This document shows, in pieces, positions 53,339 to 60,842 of a stretch of DNA of 64,000 nt (position 1 is the first letter of the stretch; every line of letters starts with the position of its first letter). The notes under the pieces are model-generated. The model was not told the origin of the DNA. It worked only from the letters and a program-made list of their open reading frames with translations, and ran no database searches. The position numbers and the translations under genes were made by a program. The stretch is from the NCBI GenBank assembly GCA_002482775.1, contig DLGQ01000002.1, positions 26,211 through 90,210 of the forward strand, read 5' to 3'. The stretch is from Flavobacteriales bacterium UBA7690 (lineage in GTDB: Bacteria; Bacteroidota; Bacteroidia; Flavobacteriales_F; PHOS-HE28).

Positions 53339-53413
53339 GGAGGCATAGCTCAGCTGGTTCAGAGCATCTGCCTTACAAGCAGAGGGTCGCTGGTTCGAAT
53401 CCGGCTGCCTCCA
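53339..53413 (+). tRNA. tRNA-Val (anticodon TAC)
   Basis: Full cloverleaf: acceptor GGAGGCA/TGCCTCC, D-arm GCTC...GAGC, anticodon stem TCTGC/GCAGA with loop CTTACAA (TAC, reading GUA-type valine codons), and T-arm GCTGG-TTCGAAT-CCGGC. The discriminator is A; CCA is not encoded (A-CCC), so it must be added. Confidence 0.96.
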
Positions 53414-53418
53414 CCCTC

Positions 53419-53459
53419 ACCAACGCAGCGCCCCGTGCGCTGCGTTGGTTTTTCGTTTT
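53419..53459 (+). terminator. strong intrinsic terminator between two tRNAs
   Basis: ACCAACGCAGCGC-CCCGT-GCGCTGCGTTGGT pairs over 13 bp and is followed by TTTTTCGTTTT. The second tRNA begins at the last base of this tail. Confidence 0.93.
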
Positions 53460-53534
53460 GGGATGTTAGCTCAGCTGGTTTAGAGCGCATGCTTCACACG
53501 CATGAGGTCACTGGTTCGAATCCAGTACGTCCCA
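53460..53534 (+). tRNA. tRNA-Val (anticodon CAC)
   Basis: Full cloverleaf: acceptor GGGATGT/ACGTCCC (one G-T pair), D-arm GCTC...GAGC, anticodon stem CATGC/GCATG with loop TTCACAC (CAC, reading GUG valine codons), and T-arm ACTGG-TTCGAAT-CCAGT. CCA is not encoded. No room exists for a standard promoter between the preceding terminator tail and this gene. Confidence 0.95.
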
Positions 53535-53552
53535 CACTTGTTCACTGACCTG

Positions 53553-53579
53553 AAAGCCCCGCCGGAGCGGGGCTTTTTG
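53553..53579 (+). terminator. intrinsic terminator after the second tRNA
   Basis: AAAGCCCCGC-CGGA-GCGGGGCTTT followed by TTG; a GC-rich 10-bp stem ending in a T-run. Confidence 0.9.
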
Positions 53580-53604
53580 TTGCAGTATCCGATCATAGAG
53601 TTAA

Positions 53605-53659
53605 GGTTCGCCGCCTCACGCACGCTGGTCATTGGTTCGCCCCGCAGCGGATGCGGGGC
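53605..53659 (+). other. possible decayed tRNA-plus-terminator copy
   Basis: CCTCACGCACGCTGGTCATTGGTTCG resembles the anticodon-to-T-arm part of the second tRNA. It is followed directly by GCCCCGCA-GCGGA-TGCGGGGC, which resembles that tRNA's terminator. No intact cloverleaf. The rest of 53580-53790 holds no gene I can support. Confidence 0.3.
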
Positions 53660-53790
53660 TAGTGCATTCCAAATCGTACCGTTCAGAACGAACGACCAAG
53701 GCCTCGACAACAGTGGTGTTCAGCATTTCTGCATTCCTCGATCCAGCACGGTCAAATGTGCCGTACATGCATTGCCGCAGATCGTGGACA

Positions 53791-53841
53791 ACTTTTGTTT
53801 AATGTTAACTAGCAAACTATGAACACTTTTGTTTAGCTTTG
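53791..53841 (+). promoter_or_regulatory. promoter region of the sigma-carotenoid operon with direct repeats
   Basis: ACTTTTGTTTA occurs at 53791-53801 and 53825-53835, 34 bases apart. The second copy runs into TAGCTTTG (53834-53841), a perfect -7 element, 34 bases before the sigma-factor ATG. The stretch is much more AT-rich than its surroundings. The repeats could be activator or sigma recognition sites. Confidence 0.55.
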
Positions 53842-53875
53842 AGCCTCGAACATTACACAATTCCGCCCATCAGCC

Positions 53876-54385
53876 ATGTCCACCCTCGAATTCCAGCAAC
53901 AGCTTCTCGGAGTCCGGCAGCAGCTCTACTACTTCGCGTTGAGCTTGACCAAGGATCGTGACAATGCAGCGGACCTGCTTCAGGAAAGCCTGATGCGAGC
54001 CCTCACCTACCGCGACAAGTTCCGCGACAATACCAATTTCAAGGCGTGGGTTTATACGATCATGAAGAACACCTTCATCAACGAACATCGCCGTGCGAAG
54101 CGGACGAAGGTGATCATGGACAATACCGATCGTGAACAAGACCAGGTTCGCCGGGTGCAACAACCCAATAGTCCGGACTCTACAGTGAAGATGGCCGAGA
54201 TCCAGCGTAGTTTGGACCGGTTGGACATCGCCTTCCGCGAACCCTTCACCATGCACCACGAGGGCTACAAATACCACGAGATCGCCGATCAGTTGGGCAT
54301 CCCCATCGGCACGGTGAAGAGCAGGATCTTCCAAGCCCGCCATCGGCTGATGGAGATGTTGACCGACAAGAACATGGTCGCGTGA
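53876..54385 (+). CDS. ECF-type RNA polymerase sigma factor heading the carotenoid operon
   Basis: A 169-residue sigma-70 protein with region 2 (about 10-80, YYFALSLTKDRDNAADLLQESLMRALTYRDKF and AWVYTIMKNTFINEHRRAKR) and region 4 (about 115-160, helix-turn-helix YHEIADQLGIPIGTVKSRIFQAR). There is no anti-sigma gene beside it. Its stop overlaps the crtI start (GTGA), so sigma factor and carotenoid enzymes are made from the same message. This suggests autoregulated induction, in spirit like light- or oxidative-stress-controlled carotenoid sigma factors known elsewhere; the signal is unknown. Confidence 0.92.
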   Translation: MSTLEFQQQLLGVRQQLYYFALSLTKDRDNAADLLQESLMRALTYRDKFRDNTNFKAWVYTIMKNTFINEHRRAKRTKVIMDNTDREQDQVRRVQQPNSPDSTVKMAEIQRSLDRLDIAFREPFTMHHEGYKYHEIADQLGIPIGTVKSRIFQARHRLMEMLTDKNMVA

Positions 54386-55899
54386 AACCCACGGCGATCG
54401 TCATAGGCGCTGGTTTCTCCGGCATCGCAGCTGCTGCATCCTTGGCGCGGCGAGGCTTCCAGGTGGACCTGCTGGAGAAGAACGGCTCACCCGGCGGTCG
54501 CGCGAGCGTGTGGCGGAAGGATGGATTCACATTCGACATGGGGCCGAGTTTCTACTGGATGCCCGAGGTGTTCGAGCGCTTCTTTGCCGAGTTCGGAGAG
54601 AAACCCAGCGACCATTATGAACTCCGACGCTTGGATCCTTCTTACAAAGTCGTCTTCGGGAAAGATGATGAAATGTCCCTCCCTGCGAAGCGGAAAGACC
54701 AACACATCCTGTTCGAGCGCTATGAGCCTGGTGCTTCCATAGCCTTGGACGAATTCCTTGCCGAAGCCAAGATCAAGTACGACCTCGGCATGGGCGAACT
54801 GGTCTATCGGCCATCGTTGTCGTGGATGGAATACGCCCGACCTGATGTGATCAGTGGGCTGCTGAAGACCTCTGTACTTCGGTCGTTGCGGAAACATGTA
54901 CGCGACCATTTCGACGAGCCCCGCTTGCGCGCCTTGATGGAGTTCCCGGTACTGTTCCTGGGTGCATCGCCACAGAACACGCCGGCACTGTACAGCTTGA
55001 TGAACTACGCCGATCTGGAACTTGGCACATGGTATCCCATGGGTGGCATGGGGAAGGTGGTGGACGGTATGCTGAACGTTGCGAAGCGGCAAGGCGTGCA
55101 GGTGCAGTTGGGCTGTTCGGTGGAGCGCGTTCTGGTGGAAGAAGGTCGCGCGGTGGGGATCGTCACGGATCGCGGGGAACAGCGGGCCGATGTGGTGGTG
55201 GCCAGCGCAGATTACCACCATGTTGAGCAGCACCTTCTACCCGAAAAGCATCGCTCCTACACCGCACAGTATTGGGCGAAACGGAAAATGGCACCCTCCA
55301 GCTTGTTGTTCTACCTCGGCCTCGATCGCCGTGTACCGAATGCCGAACACCACACGCTGTTCTTCGATGAACAGTTGGACGTCCACTCCGCCGAGATCTA
55401 CGACAACCCTTCGTGGCCCAGCAAGCCGTTGTTCTACGTGAGCTGCTCCAGCAAGACGGACGCATCCGTTGCGCCACCGGGGCACGAGAACATGGTGATC
55501 TTGATACCGATCGCGCCAGGTTTGGAAGACACGGAGGCTACGCGCGAGCACTACTACACCGTGGTGATGGAACGTATGAGAACACACTTCGGCCTAGACC
55601 TGCGCCCGCATGTCGTGCTCAAACGCGGCTACTGCATCAACGACTTGGAACACGACTACAACGCCTTCCGCGGCAACGCGTACGGACTGGCCAACACCAT
55701 CATGCAGACCGGCCCGTTGCGGCCTAGCATGAAGAGCAAGAAGGTGAAAGGCCTATATTACACGGGCCAGCTCACCGTTCCCGGTCCGGGCGTTCCACCG
55801 GCGATCATAAGTGGCCAAGTGGTGGCCGAGTTGATAGAGAAAGAGACCGCACAACATACCACCGCCCGCGCGCAGCGGCCAAAGGTCATCACAGCATGA
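54382..55899 (+). CDS. crtI: phytoene desaturase
   Basis: A 505-residue FAD-dependent CrtI-type enzyme, converting phytoene to lycopene by stepwise desaturation. The dinucleotide-binding motif VIGAGFSGIAAAASLARRGF is at residues 6-25, followed by LEKNGSPGGRASVW and FDMGPSFYWMPEVF. GLYYTGQLTVPGPGVPPAIISG is the typical C-terminal signature. It starts with GTG overlapping the sigma-factor stop. The stop overlaps crtB (ATGA). Confidence 0.95.
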   Translation: MKPTAIVIGAGFSGIAAAASLARRGFQVDLLEKNGSPGGRASVWRKDGFTFDMGPSFYWMPEVFERFFAEFGEKPSDHYELRRLDPSYKVVFGKDDEMSLPAKRKDQHILFERYEPGASIALDEFLAEAKIKYDLGMGELVYRPSLSWMEYARPDVISGLLKTSVLRSLRKHVRDHFDEPRLRALMEFPVLFLGASPQNTPALYSLMNYADLELGTWYPMGGMGKVVDGMLNVAKRQGVQVQLGCSVERVLVEEGRAVGIVTDRGEQRADVVVASADYHHVEQHLLPEKHRSYTAQYWAKRKMAPSSLLFYLGLDRRVPNAEHHTLFFDEQLDVHSAEIYDNPSWPSKPLFYVSCSSKTDASVAPPGHENMVILIPIAPGLEDTEATREHYYTVVMERMRTHFGLDLRPHVVLKRGYCINDLEHDYNAFRGNAYGLANTIMQTGPLRPSMKSKKVKGLYYTGQLTVPGPGVPPAIISGQVVAELIEKETAQHTTARAQRPKVITA

Positions 55900-56738
55900 A
55901 CACGCTAGCGCTCTACGACGATGTTTGCTTGAAAGCAAGTCGTACCACGACCAGCAGTTACAGCACCTCGTTCTCACTTGGCATCCGCTCACTGGACAAG
56001 GACCTGCGTGGGCCGATCAATGCCATCTATGGCTTCGTGCGTTTCGCGGACGAGATCGTGGACACCTTCCACGGCTATGATAAAGCCAGATTGTTAGCTC
56101 GCTTCCGCGAAGACACGCACACGGCGATCAAGGAAGGCATCAGCCTGAACCCGATCCTGCACAGCTTCCAACGCATCGTGAACGGCTATGGCATCGAGGC
56201 TGAGTTGTACGTCACTTTCCTGGACAGCATGGCGATGGACCTACAGGACCGCACCTACGACCAGCGTGCGTACGAGACCTACATCCTCGGCAGTGCGGAG
56301 GTGGTAGGCCTGATGTGCCTGCGTGTCTTCTGCAAGAACGACGATGCGCTCTACCAACGGTTGAAACCGGCTGCCATGCGATTGGGCGCTGCCTTCCAGA
56401 AGGTGAATTTCTTGCGCGATCTGCGCGACGACCACCAGAACCTGGGGCGCACCTATTTCCCCGGAGTGGATGTAACGCGTATGGACAGCACCACCAAGCG
56501 CCGGATCGAAGACGACATCCGTGCGGACATGGACGCTGCGCTCGTGGGCATCAAACAACTTCCGCGCGGCTCGCGGTTCGGAGTGTACATGGCCTACGTG
56601 TACTACCTCACGCTGTTCAAGAAGATCCAGTCGCTGCCGTGCGATCGCATCCTGAAAGAGCGCATCCGCGTGCGCAACCGGTGGAAACTGGCGTTGCTCA
56701 CCACGAGCTATGTACGCCACAGCCTTGGTCTCTTGTAG
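55896..56738 (+). CDS. crtB: phytoene synthase
   Basis: A 280-residue squalene/phytoene synthase-family enzyme that condenses two GGPP to phytoene. The two aspartate-rich motifs are visible: FADEIVDTFHG (about 50-60) and NFLRDLRDDHQNLGRTYFP (about 170-188). YSTSFSLGIR near the N-terminus and LGSAEVVGLMCLRVF complete the active site. The ATGA overlap with crtI implies coupling. idi follows directly after its stop. Confidence 0.95.
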   Translation: MNTLALYDDVCLKASRTTTSSYSTSFSLGIRSLDKDLRGPINAIYGFVRFADEIVDTFHGYDKARLLARFREDTHTAIKEGISLNPILHSFQRIVNGYGIEAELYVTFLDSMAMDLQDRTYDQRAYETYILGSAEVVGLMCLRVFCKNDDALYQRLKPAAMRLGAAFQKVNFLRDLRDDHQNLGRTYFPGVDVTRMDSTTKRRIEDDIRADMDAALVGIKQLPRGSRFGVYMAYVYYLTLFKKIQSLPCDRILKERIRVRNRWKLALLTTSYVRHSLGLL

Positions 56739-57278
56739 ATGATGCAGAACGGAACGCACGAAGAAGTGATCCTGGTGAACGAACGCGATGAAGCGATCGG
56801 CACCATGGAGAAACAGGAAGCGCATCGGAAGGGACTACTTCACCGAGCGTTCTCCATCTTCCTGTTCGACGCGGAAGGTCGTCTCCTGTTGCAACAGCGT
56901 GCGGCGGAGAAGTACCACTCCGCATCGCTGTGGACCAACACCTGCTGCAGCCATCCGCGTCCCGGCGAAGAACTGGCACTTGCCGCAGCACGGCGCTTAC
57001 ACGAAGAGATGGGCCAAACTGCCGTTCTCGAACCTCGCTTCACCTTCACGTACCGCGCAGAAGTGGGCAATGGCTTGATCGAGCACGAATTGGACCATGT
57101 GTTCTTCGGCCGTGCAACCTCCGATCCTGTTCCAGACCCTGCCGAAGTACGAGCATGGCGCTACGTGGACATGGATGAACTGCGCTTGGAAATGGAAACA
57201 TACCCCGAGCGTTTCACAACCTGGTTGCGCATCTGTTTGCCCTTGGTCTCCGAGCAGTTGTTCACGGAACGGGCATGA
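56739..57278 (+). CDS. idi: isopentenyl-diphosphate delta-isomerase, type I
   Basis: A 179-residue Nudix-fold isomerase interconverting IPP and DMAPP. The catalytic Cys is in WTNTCCSHPRPGEEL (about 65-80) and the metal-binding region in LHEEMGQ. The acidic catalytic segment is IEHELDHVFFG. The start follows the crtB stop with no gap. Its presence in the operon raises C5 precursor supply for carotenoids; the precursors come from the non-mevalonate pathway (ispF is in this window). It overlaps the photolyase gene by ATGA. Confidence 0.95.
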   Translation: MMQNGTHEEVILVNERDEAIGTMEKQEAHRKGLLHRAFSIFLFDAEGRLLLQQRAAEKYHSASLWTNTCCSHPRPGEELALAAARRLHEEMGQTAVLEPRFTFTYRAEVGNGLIEHELDHVFFGRATSDPVPDPAEVRAWRYVDMDELRLEMETYPERFTTWLRICLPLVSEQLFTERA

Positions 57279-58618
57279 AGAAACCCCGGATCAGCATCCA
57301 CTGGTTCCGTCGCGACCTACGGCTCCAAGACAACCACGGCTTCTTCCGCGCGCTCACAGAGCACGGTGATGTGTTGCCCCTCTTCATCTTCGATAGCAAC
57401 ATCCTGGATAAGCTGGGCACCACCCACGACCGCCGTGTGGACTTCATCCACCGCACGTTGCACGGCCTGCAAGGGCAGCTTGTCACCGCAGGAAGCAGCT
57501 TACGTGTGGAACACGGTGATCCGATCGCCGTTTGGAAGCGGTTGCTGGACACGTACGACATCTCCGCGGTAACCACCAACCACGACCACGAGCAGTATGC
57601 GAACGAGCGTGATTCCCAGGTGGCCGCACTGTTGACCGCGAAGGGCATCCCCTTCCGATCCTTCAAGGACATCAGCATCTTCGAGCGCGGCGAGATCCTG
57701 AAGGACGATGGAAAGCCGTACACCGTCTACACGCCCTACTCGCGTAAATGGCACGCGCACTTCAAGCCGGAAATGGAAGAGCCTTTCCCAAGCGAGGCAC
57801 ACCTTCATCGGCTCTGGAAGACGGCCCCGCTCCCTCTACCCTCGTTGGCCTCGTTCGGTTTCGAGCGCACCGATCTGGAGGTACCATCCCTGCATGTTCC
57901 CGACAAGCTCCTGAAGCACTACGGTGAGACACGGAACCTCCCTGCTTTGGAAGGCACCAGCAAGATGAGCACCCACCTGCGGTTCGGTACGGTTAGCGTG
58001 CGCGAATTGGTGCGGCGGGGCCGGAAACTGAACGCCACCTACCTCAACGAGCTGATCTGGAGGGAGTTCTTCATGCAGATCCTATGGCACTTCCCGCATC
58101 CGGAACGGGCCTTCAAACCCGCATACGACAACATCCCCTGGAAGGCCGATGAAACTGGATTCCAAGCTTGGTGCGCAGGAAGAACGGGCTACCCATTGGT
58201 GGACGCGGGCATGCGAGAATTGAACGCTACCGGCCTGATGCACAACCGGGTACGCATGGTGGTGGCCAGCTTCCTCACCAAGCACCTCCTGATCGACTGG
58301 CGCTGGGGCGAGGCCTACTTCGCGCAGCAACTCCTTGATTTCGAGCTAAGTAGCAATAATGGAGGCTGGCAGTGGGCTTCGGGCTCAGGATGCGACGCCG
58401 CGCCCTACTTTCGCGTCTTCAATCCGAAGCTGCAACAAGAGCGTTTCGACCCTCAGTTAAACTATGTCAAAAAGTGGGTACAGGAGTATGGTAGTGCGAA
58501 CTATGCAACGCCAATTGTCGTTCACGAGGTAGCCCGGAACCGAGCCATCGAGACTTACAAGCTCGGGCTTGGCGAGAAAGGCGGCGGGAACGAACGACAA
58601 ACTAAGCTCTTTGCATAA
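57275..58618 (+). CDS. phr: deoxyribodipyrimidine photolyase
   Basis: A 447-residue cryptochrome/photolyase. The N-terminal antenna domain starts IHWFRRDLRLQDNHG (about 8-22). The FAD-binding domain has THLRFGTVSVRELV, LNELIWREFFMQILWHFP, the GYPLVDAGMRELNATGLMHNRVRM block and WRWGEAYFAQQLLDFELSSNNGGWQW. These fit a CPD photolyase, which uses light to split pyrimidine dimers; a cryptochrome role is less likely. Coupling to carotenoid genes fits a light-damage response. Two microprotein genes follow two bases after the stop. Confidence 0.94.
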   Translation: MKKPRISIHWFRRDLRLQDNHGFFRALTEHGDVLPLFIFDSNILDKLGTTHDRRVDFIHRTLHGLQGQLVTAGSSLRVEHGDPIAVWKRLLDTYDISAVTTNHDHEQYANERDSQVAALLTAKGIPFRSFKDISIFERGEILKDDGKPYTVYTPYSRKWHAHFKPEMEEPFPSEAHLHRLWKTAPLPLPSLASFGFERTDLEVPSLHVPDKLLKHYGETRNLPALEGTSKMSTHLRFGTVSVRELVRRGRKLNATYLNELIWREFFMQILWHFPHPERAFKPAYDNIPWKADETGFQAWCAGRTGYPLVDAGMRELNATGLMHNRVRMVVASFLTKHLLIDWRWGEAYFAQQLLDFELSSNNGGWQWASGSGCDAAPYFRVFNPKLQQERFDPQLNYVKKWVQEYGSANYATPIVVHEVARNRAIETYKLGLGEKGGGNERQTKLFA

Positions 58619-58620
58619 CA

Positions 58621-58782
58621 ATGCCACGTAAAAAGAAAGCCATCATCCTGAGCCAACCGGTGAAAGAGGGATTGAAGGCCATTAAAGTCCGGTTGGACGC
58701 ACGCACCATCATTACCGTAGCGAGCAATAAAGCGCTGGAGATCTGGCGCGGTCGTTACCCCAAATTGGAAGTGATCGGTTGA
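58621..58782 (+). CDS. 53-residue basic microprotein, copy 1
   Basis: A 53-residue ORF between photolyase and the next copy: MPRKKKAIILSQPVKEG, then IKVRLDARTIITV, KALEIW and RYPKLEVIG. The pattern suggests strand-strand-helix-strand with a basic N-terminus and a conserved Trp and Tyr. It begins two bases after the photolyase stop. The second copy is identical at 38 of 53 positions by my count. Conserved residues with differing codons argue for selection on the protein. I know no function; nucleic-acid or photolyase-complex binding is a guess. Confidence 0.75.
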   Translation: MPRKKKAIILSQPVKEGLKAIKVRLDARTIITVASNKALEIWRGRYPKLEVIG

Positions 58783-58804
58783 TCCTTCCGCAACGAAGAA
58801 GAAC

Positions 58805-58966
58805 ATGCCACGCAAGAAGCCCGCTATCATTCTGGAACGTCCGATCAAGGCGGGAGTGAAGGAGATCAAGGTCCGTCTGGATTCACGCACCGTCATCACC
58901 GTCTCCTCCCAAAAAGCGCTCGCCGCCTGGAAGCTGCGCTACCCCAAATTGGAGGTCATCGGTTAA
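58805..58966 (+). CDS. 53-residue basic microprotein, copy 2
   Basis: A 53-residue paralogue of the preceding ORF: MPRKKPAIILERPIKAG, IKVRLDSRTVITV, KALAAW and RYPKLEVIG. A purine-rich AAGAAGAA lies just before the ATG as a possible ribosome-binding site. The gap to copy 1 is 22 bases and the next gene begins three bases after its stop, so it is embedded in the operon. No signal peptide or membrane segment. Unknown function. Confidence 0.75.
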   Translation: MPRKKPAIILERPIKAGVKEIKVRLDSRTVITVSSQKALAAWKLRYPKLEVIG

Positions 58967-58969
58967 GCC

Positions 58970-59464
58970 ATGGCCCGGCACGTGCTGGAGCGGTCGCAGG
59001 AATTGCCCATCACGGTGGAGCAGGCTTGGGCATTCTTCAGCAGCCCGCGCAACCTGGCCCGGATAACCCCGCCGGACATGGGGTTCGTGATCCACGAACC
59101 GTTCGACGATAAGCCTACCTATTCCGGACAGCGGATCACCTACACGGTGCGTCCGCTGTTCGGCTTTCCGGTGGGCTGGGTCACGCGCATTGCGGAAGTG
59201 GATGCGCCGCACCGTTTCGTGGACACCCAGGAGAAGGGCCCTTATGCGCTGTGGCACCACACGCACACTTTCACAGCCGTGGAAGCAGGTGTCCTCATGC
59301 ACGACCGCGTGGAGTACGAATTGCCACTGGGCCCGCTCGGCGAATTGGCCCACCTGATCCTGGTGAAGCACAAATTGAAGGCGATCTTCGAATTCCGGAA
59401 GCAGGCGCTGGAGCGGATCTTCCCACTGCGGAGCGAACTTTCGAGACCATCCGTTGTTGCTTGA
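58970..59464 (+). CDS. SRPBCC-family protein
   Basis: A 164-residue protein of the START/SRPBCC (polyketide cyclase-like) fold: ELPITVEQAWAFFSSPRNLARITPPDMGF at the start, GWVTRIAEVDAPHRFVDTQEKGPYALWHHTHTF in the middle, and a long C-terminal helix with HKLKAIFEFRKQALERIF. The fold binds hydrophobic ligands in a cavity. Placement between the photolyase/microproteins and crtZ suggests it handles a carotenoid or another lipid of this pathway, but no ligand residue can be read. Confidence 0.85.
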   Translation: MARHVLERSQELPITVEQAWAFFSSPRNLARITPPDMGFVIHEPFDDKPTYSGQRITYTVRPLFGFPVGWVTRIAEVDAPHRFVDTQEKGPYALWHHTHTFTAVEAGVLMHDRVEYELPLGPLGELAHLILVKHKLKAIFEFRKQALERIFPLRSELSRPSVVA

Positions 59465-59467
59465 CCG

Positions 59468-59950
59468 ATGAACACGTGGACCATCATCGCGATCATCGCC
59501 GCCACCTTCGTGGTGATGGAAGGTGTGGCTTGGGCCACGCACAAATACGTGATGCACGGCTTCCTGTGGCACTTGCACGCCGATCACCACAAGAAGGACC
59601 ACTACGGTTTCCTGGAACGTAACGATAGCTTCTTCCTGATCTTCGCTGTGCCGTCCATGGCGCTCTTCGCCGTGGGCAGTTACCAAGGCTTGCACACGCC
59701 TTGGCTGTGGATCGGCCTCGGCATCCTGGTCTATGGCATCGCGTACTTCTTCGTCCACGAGGTCTTCATCCACCAGCGCATCAAGTGGCTGCGGAACACC
59801 AAGAGCCCCTATTTCCTTGGCATCCGCAAGGCGCACAAGATCCACCACAAGCACTTGGGCAAGGAGGATGGTGAGTGTTTTGGTATGTTGTGGGTGCCGT
59901 TGAAGTACTTCCGCGAGGCGCGCAAGGCACTGTCGAACCAGGCGAACTGA
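59468..59950 (+). CDS. crtZ: beta-carotene hydroxylase
   Basis: A 160-residue membrane di-iron hydroxylase of the fatty-acid hydroxylase superfamily. All four histidine clusters are present: THKYVMHG, HLHADHHKKDH, HEVFIH and HKIHHKHLG. There are about four membrane helices. CrtZ adds 3-hydroxyl groups to beta-carotene to give zeaxanthin. It is the last gene of the operon, three bases after the SRPBCC gene. A lycopene cyclase, needed to make its substrate, is absent from the window. Confidence 0.93.
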   Translation: MNTWTIIAIIAATFVVMEGVAWATHKYVMHGFLWHLHADHHKKDHYGFLERNDSFFLIFAVPSMALFAVGSYQGLHTPWLWIGLGILVYGIAYFFVHEVFIHQRIKWLRNTKSPYFLGIRKAHKIHHKHLGKEDGECFGMLWVPLKYFREARKALSNQAN

Positions 59951-60011
59951 CACCAACACCCGGCTGTTGATCCCAGCACACCCCGCAACGGATCAACGGG
60001 AACCCCGGTCC

Positions 60012-60019
60012 TACCTTTG
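60012..60019 (+). promoter_or_regulatory. -7 promoter element of the methyltransferase gene
   Basis: TACCTTTG, a perfect match, 19 bases before ATG 60039. A dyad GTTGATCC/GGATCAAC (59966-59997) lies upstream and may end the crt operon, though it lacks a T-run. Confidence 0.6.
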
Positions 60020-60038
60020 ATCGCACCGCAACGCGGCC

Positions 60039-60833
60039 ATGGGCATGAGCGATCAACTGCAACGTATCGGGAGCTACTTGGGCCATCTGGTGAAGGCGCG
60101 CAACCGGCATGGCGTACACAGCCCCTTCGTGTACGACCTGATCACGCATGTACTGAGGCCCACCACCGACCTACCGGAATTCGCGACCATCGAAGCGCTG
60201 CGCGAAGACCTGCTGGACAGTGAGCATACCATCCGCGTGAACGACCTCGGCGCAGGGTCCCGGGTGTTCGATATGCCCAGCCGCGCCGTTGCCGACATCG
60301 CGAAGAGCGCCTTGAAGCCAGCCGCACAAGCACAGCTGCTCTTCCGCGCGGCACGTTACTTCCAAGCACGGCAGGTACTGGAGCTCGGCACGTCGTTCGG
60401 CATCACCACGCTTTACCTCGCCTTGGGTGCTGATGAAGGCACGGTGCATACGTTGGAAGGTTGTCCGCAAACGATGCGGATCGCGCAGCACCATTTCGAT
60501 CACCTGAAGCAGCGCAACATCCACCCGGTGTTGGGCAGTTTCCGCAGCAGGCTCGGCGATACCCTGCAGAAGATGGGCACCGTGGACCTCGCCTTCATCG
60601 ACGGGCACCATGCGAAGGAACCCACGTTGGAATATTTCGAGCTCTGCCTCACCAAAGCCCACAGCGATACCGTGTTCGTGTTCGACGACATCCATTGGAG
60701 CCGCGGCATGGAACAGGCGTGGGAAGCGATCAAGGCACATCCGCGTGTCACCGTTACGGTTGACCTGTACAACCTCGGCCTCGTCTTCCTCCGCACCGAA
60801 CAAGCGAAGGAACATTTCACCCTGCGTTACTGA
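60039..60833 (+). CDS. class I SAM-dependent methyltransferase
   Basis: A 264-residue methyltransferase. Motif I is VLELGTSFGITTLYLA (about 112-127), followed by VHTLEGCP and DLAFIDGHHAKEPTLEYFE, the pattern of O-methyltransferase-like enzymes with an acidic SAM-binding residue and DG/DH pair. The N-terminal part (RIGSYLGHLVKARNRHGVHSPFVYDL) is typical of a Bacteroidota subgroup. A second ATG two codons later is an alternative start. Substrate unknown. The cobalamin adenosyltransferase gene follows nine bases later and is probably co-transcribed. Confidence 0.85.
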   Translation: MGMSDQLQRIGSYLGHLVKARNRHGVHSPFVYDLITHVLRPTTDLPEFATIEALREDLLDSEHTIRVNDLGAGSRVFDMPSRAVADIAKSALKPAAQAQLLFRAARYFQARQVLELGTSFGITTLYLALGADEGTVHTLEGCPQTMRIAQHHFDHLKQRNIHPVLGSFRSRLGDTLQKMGTVDLAFIDGHHAKEPTLEYFELCLTKAHSDTVFVFDDIHWSRGMEQAWEAIKAHPRVTVTVDLYNLGLVFLRTEQAKEHFTLRY

Positions 60834-60842
60834 ACGCATCCG

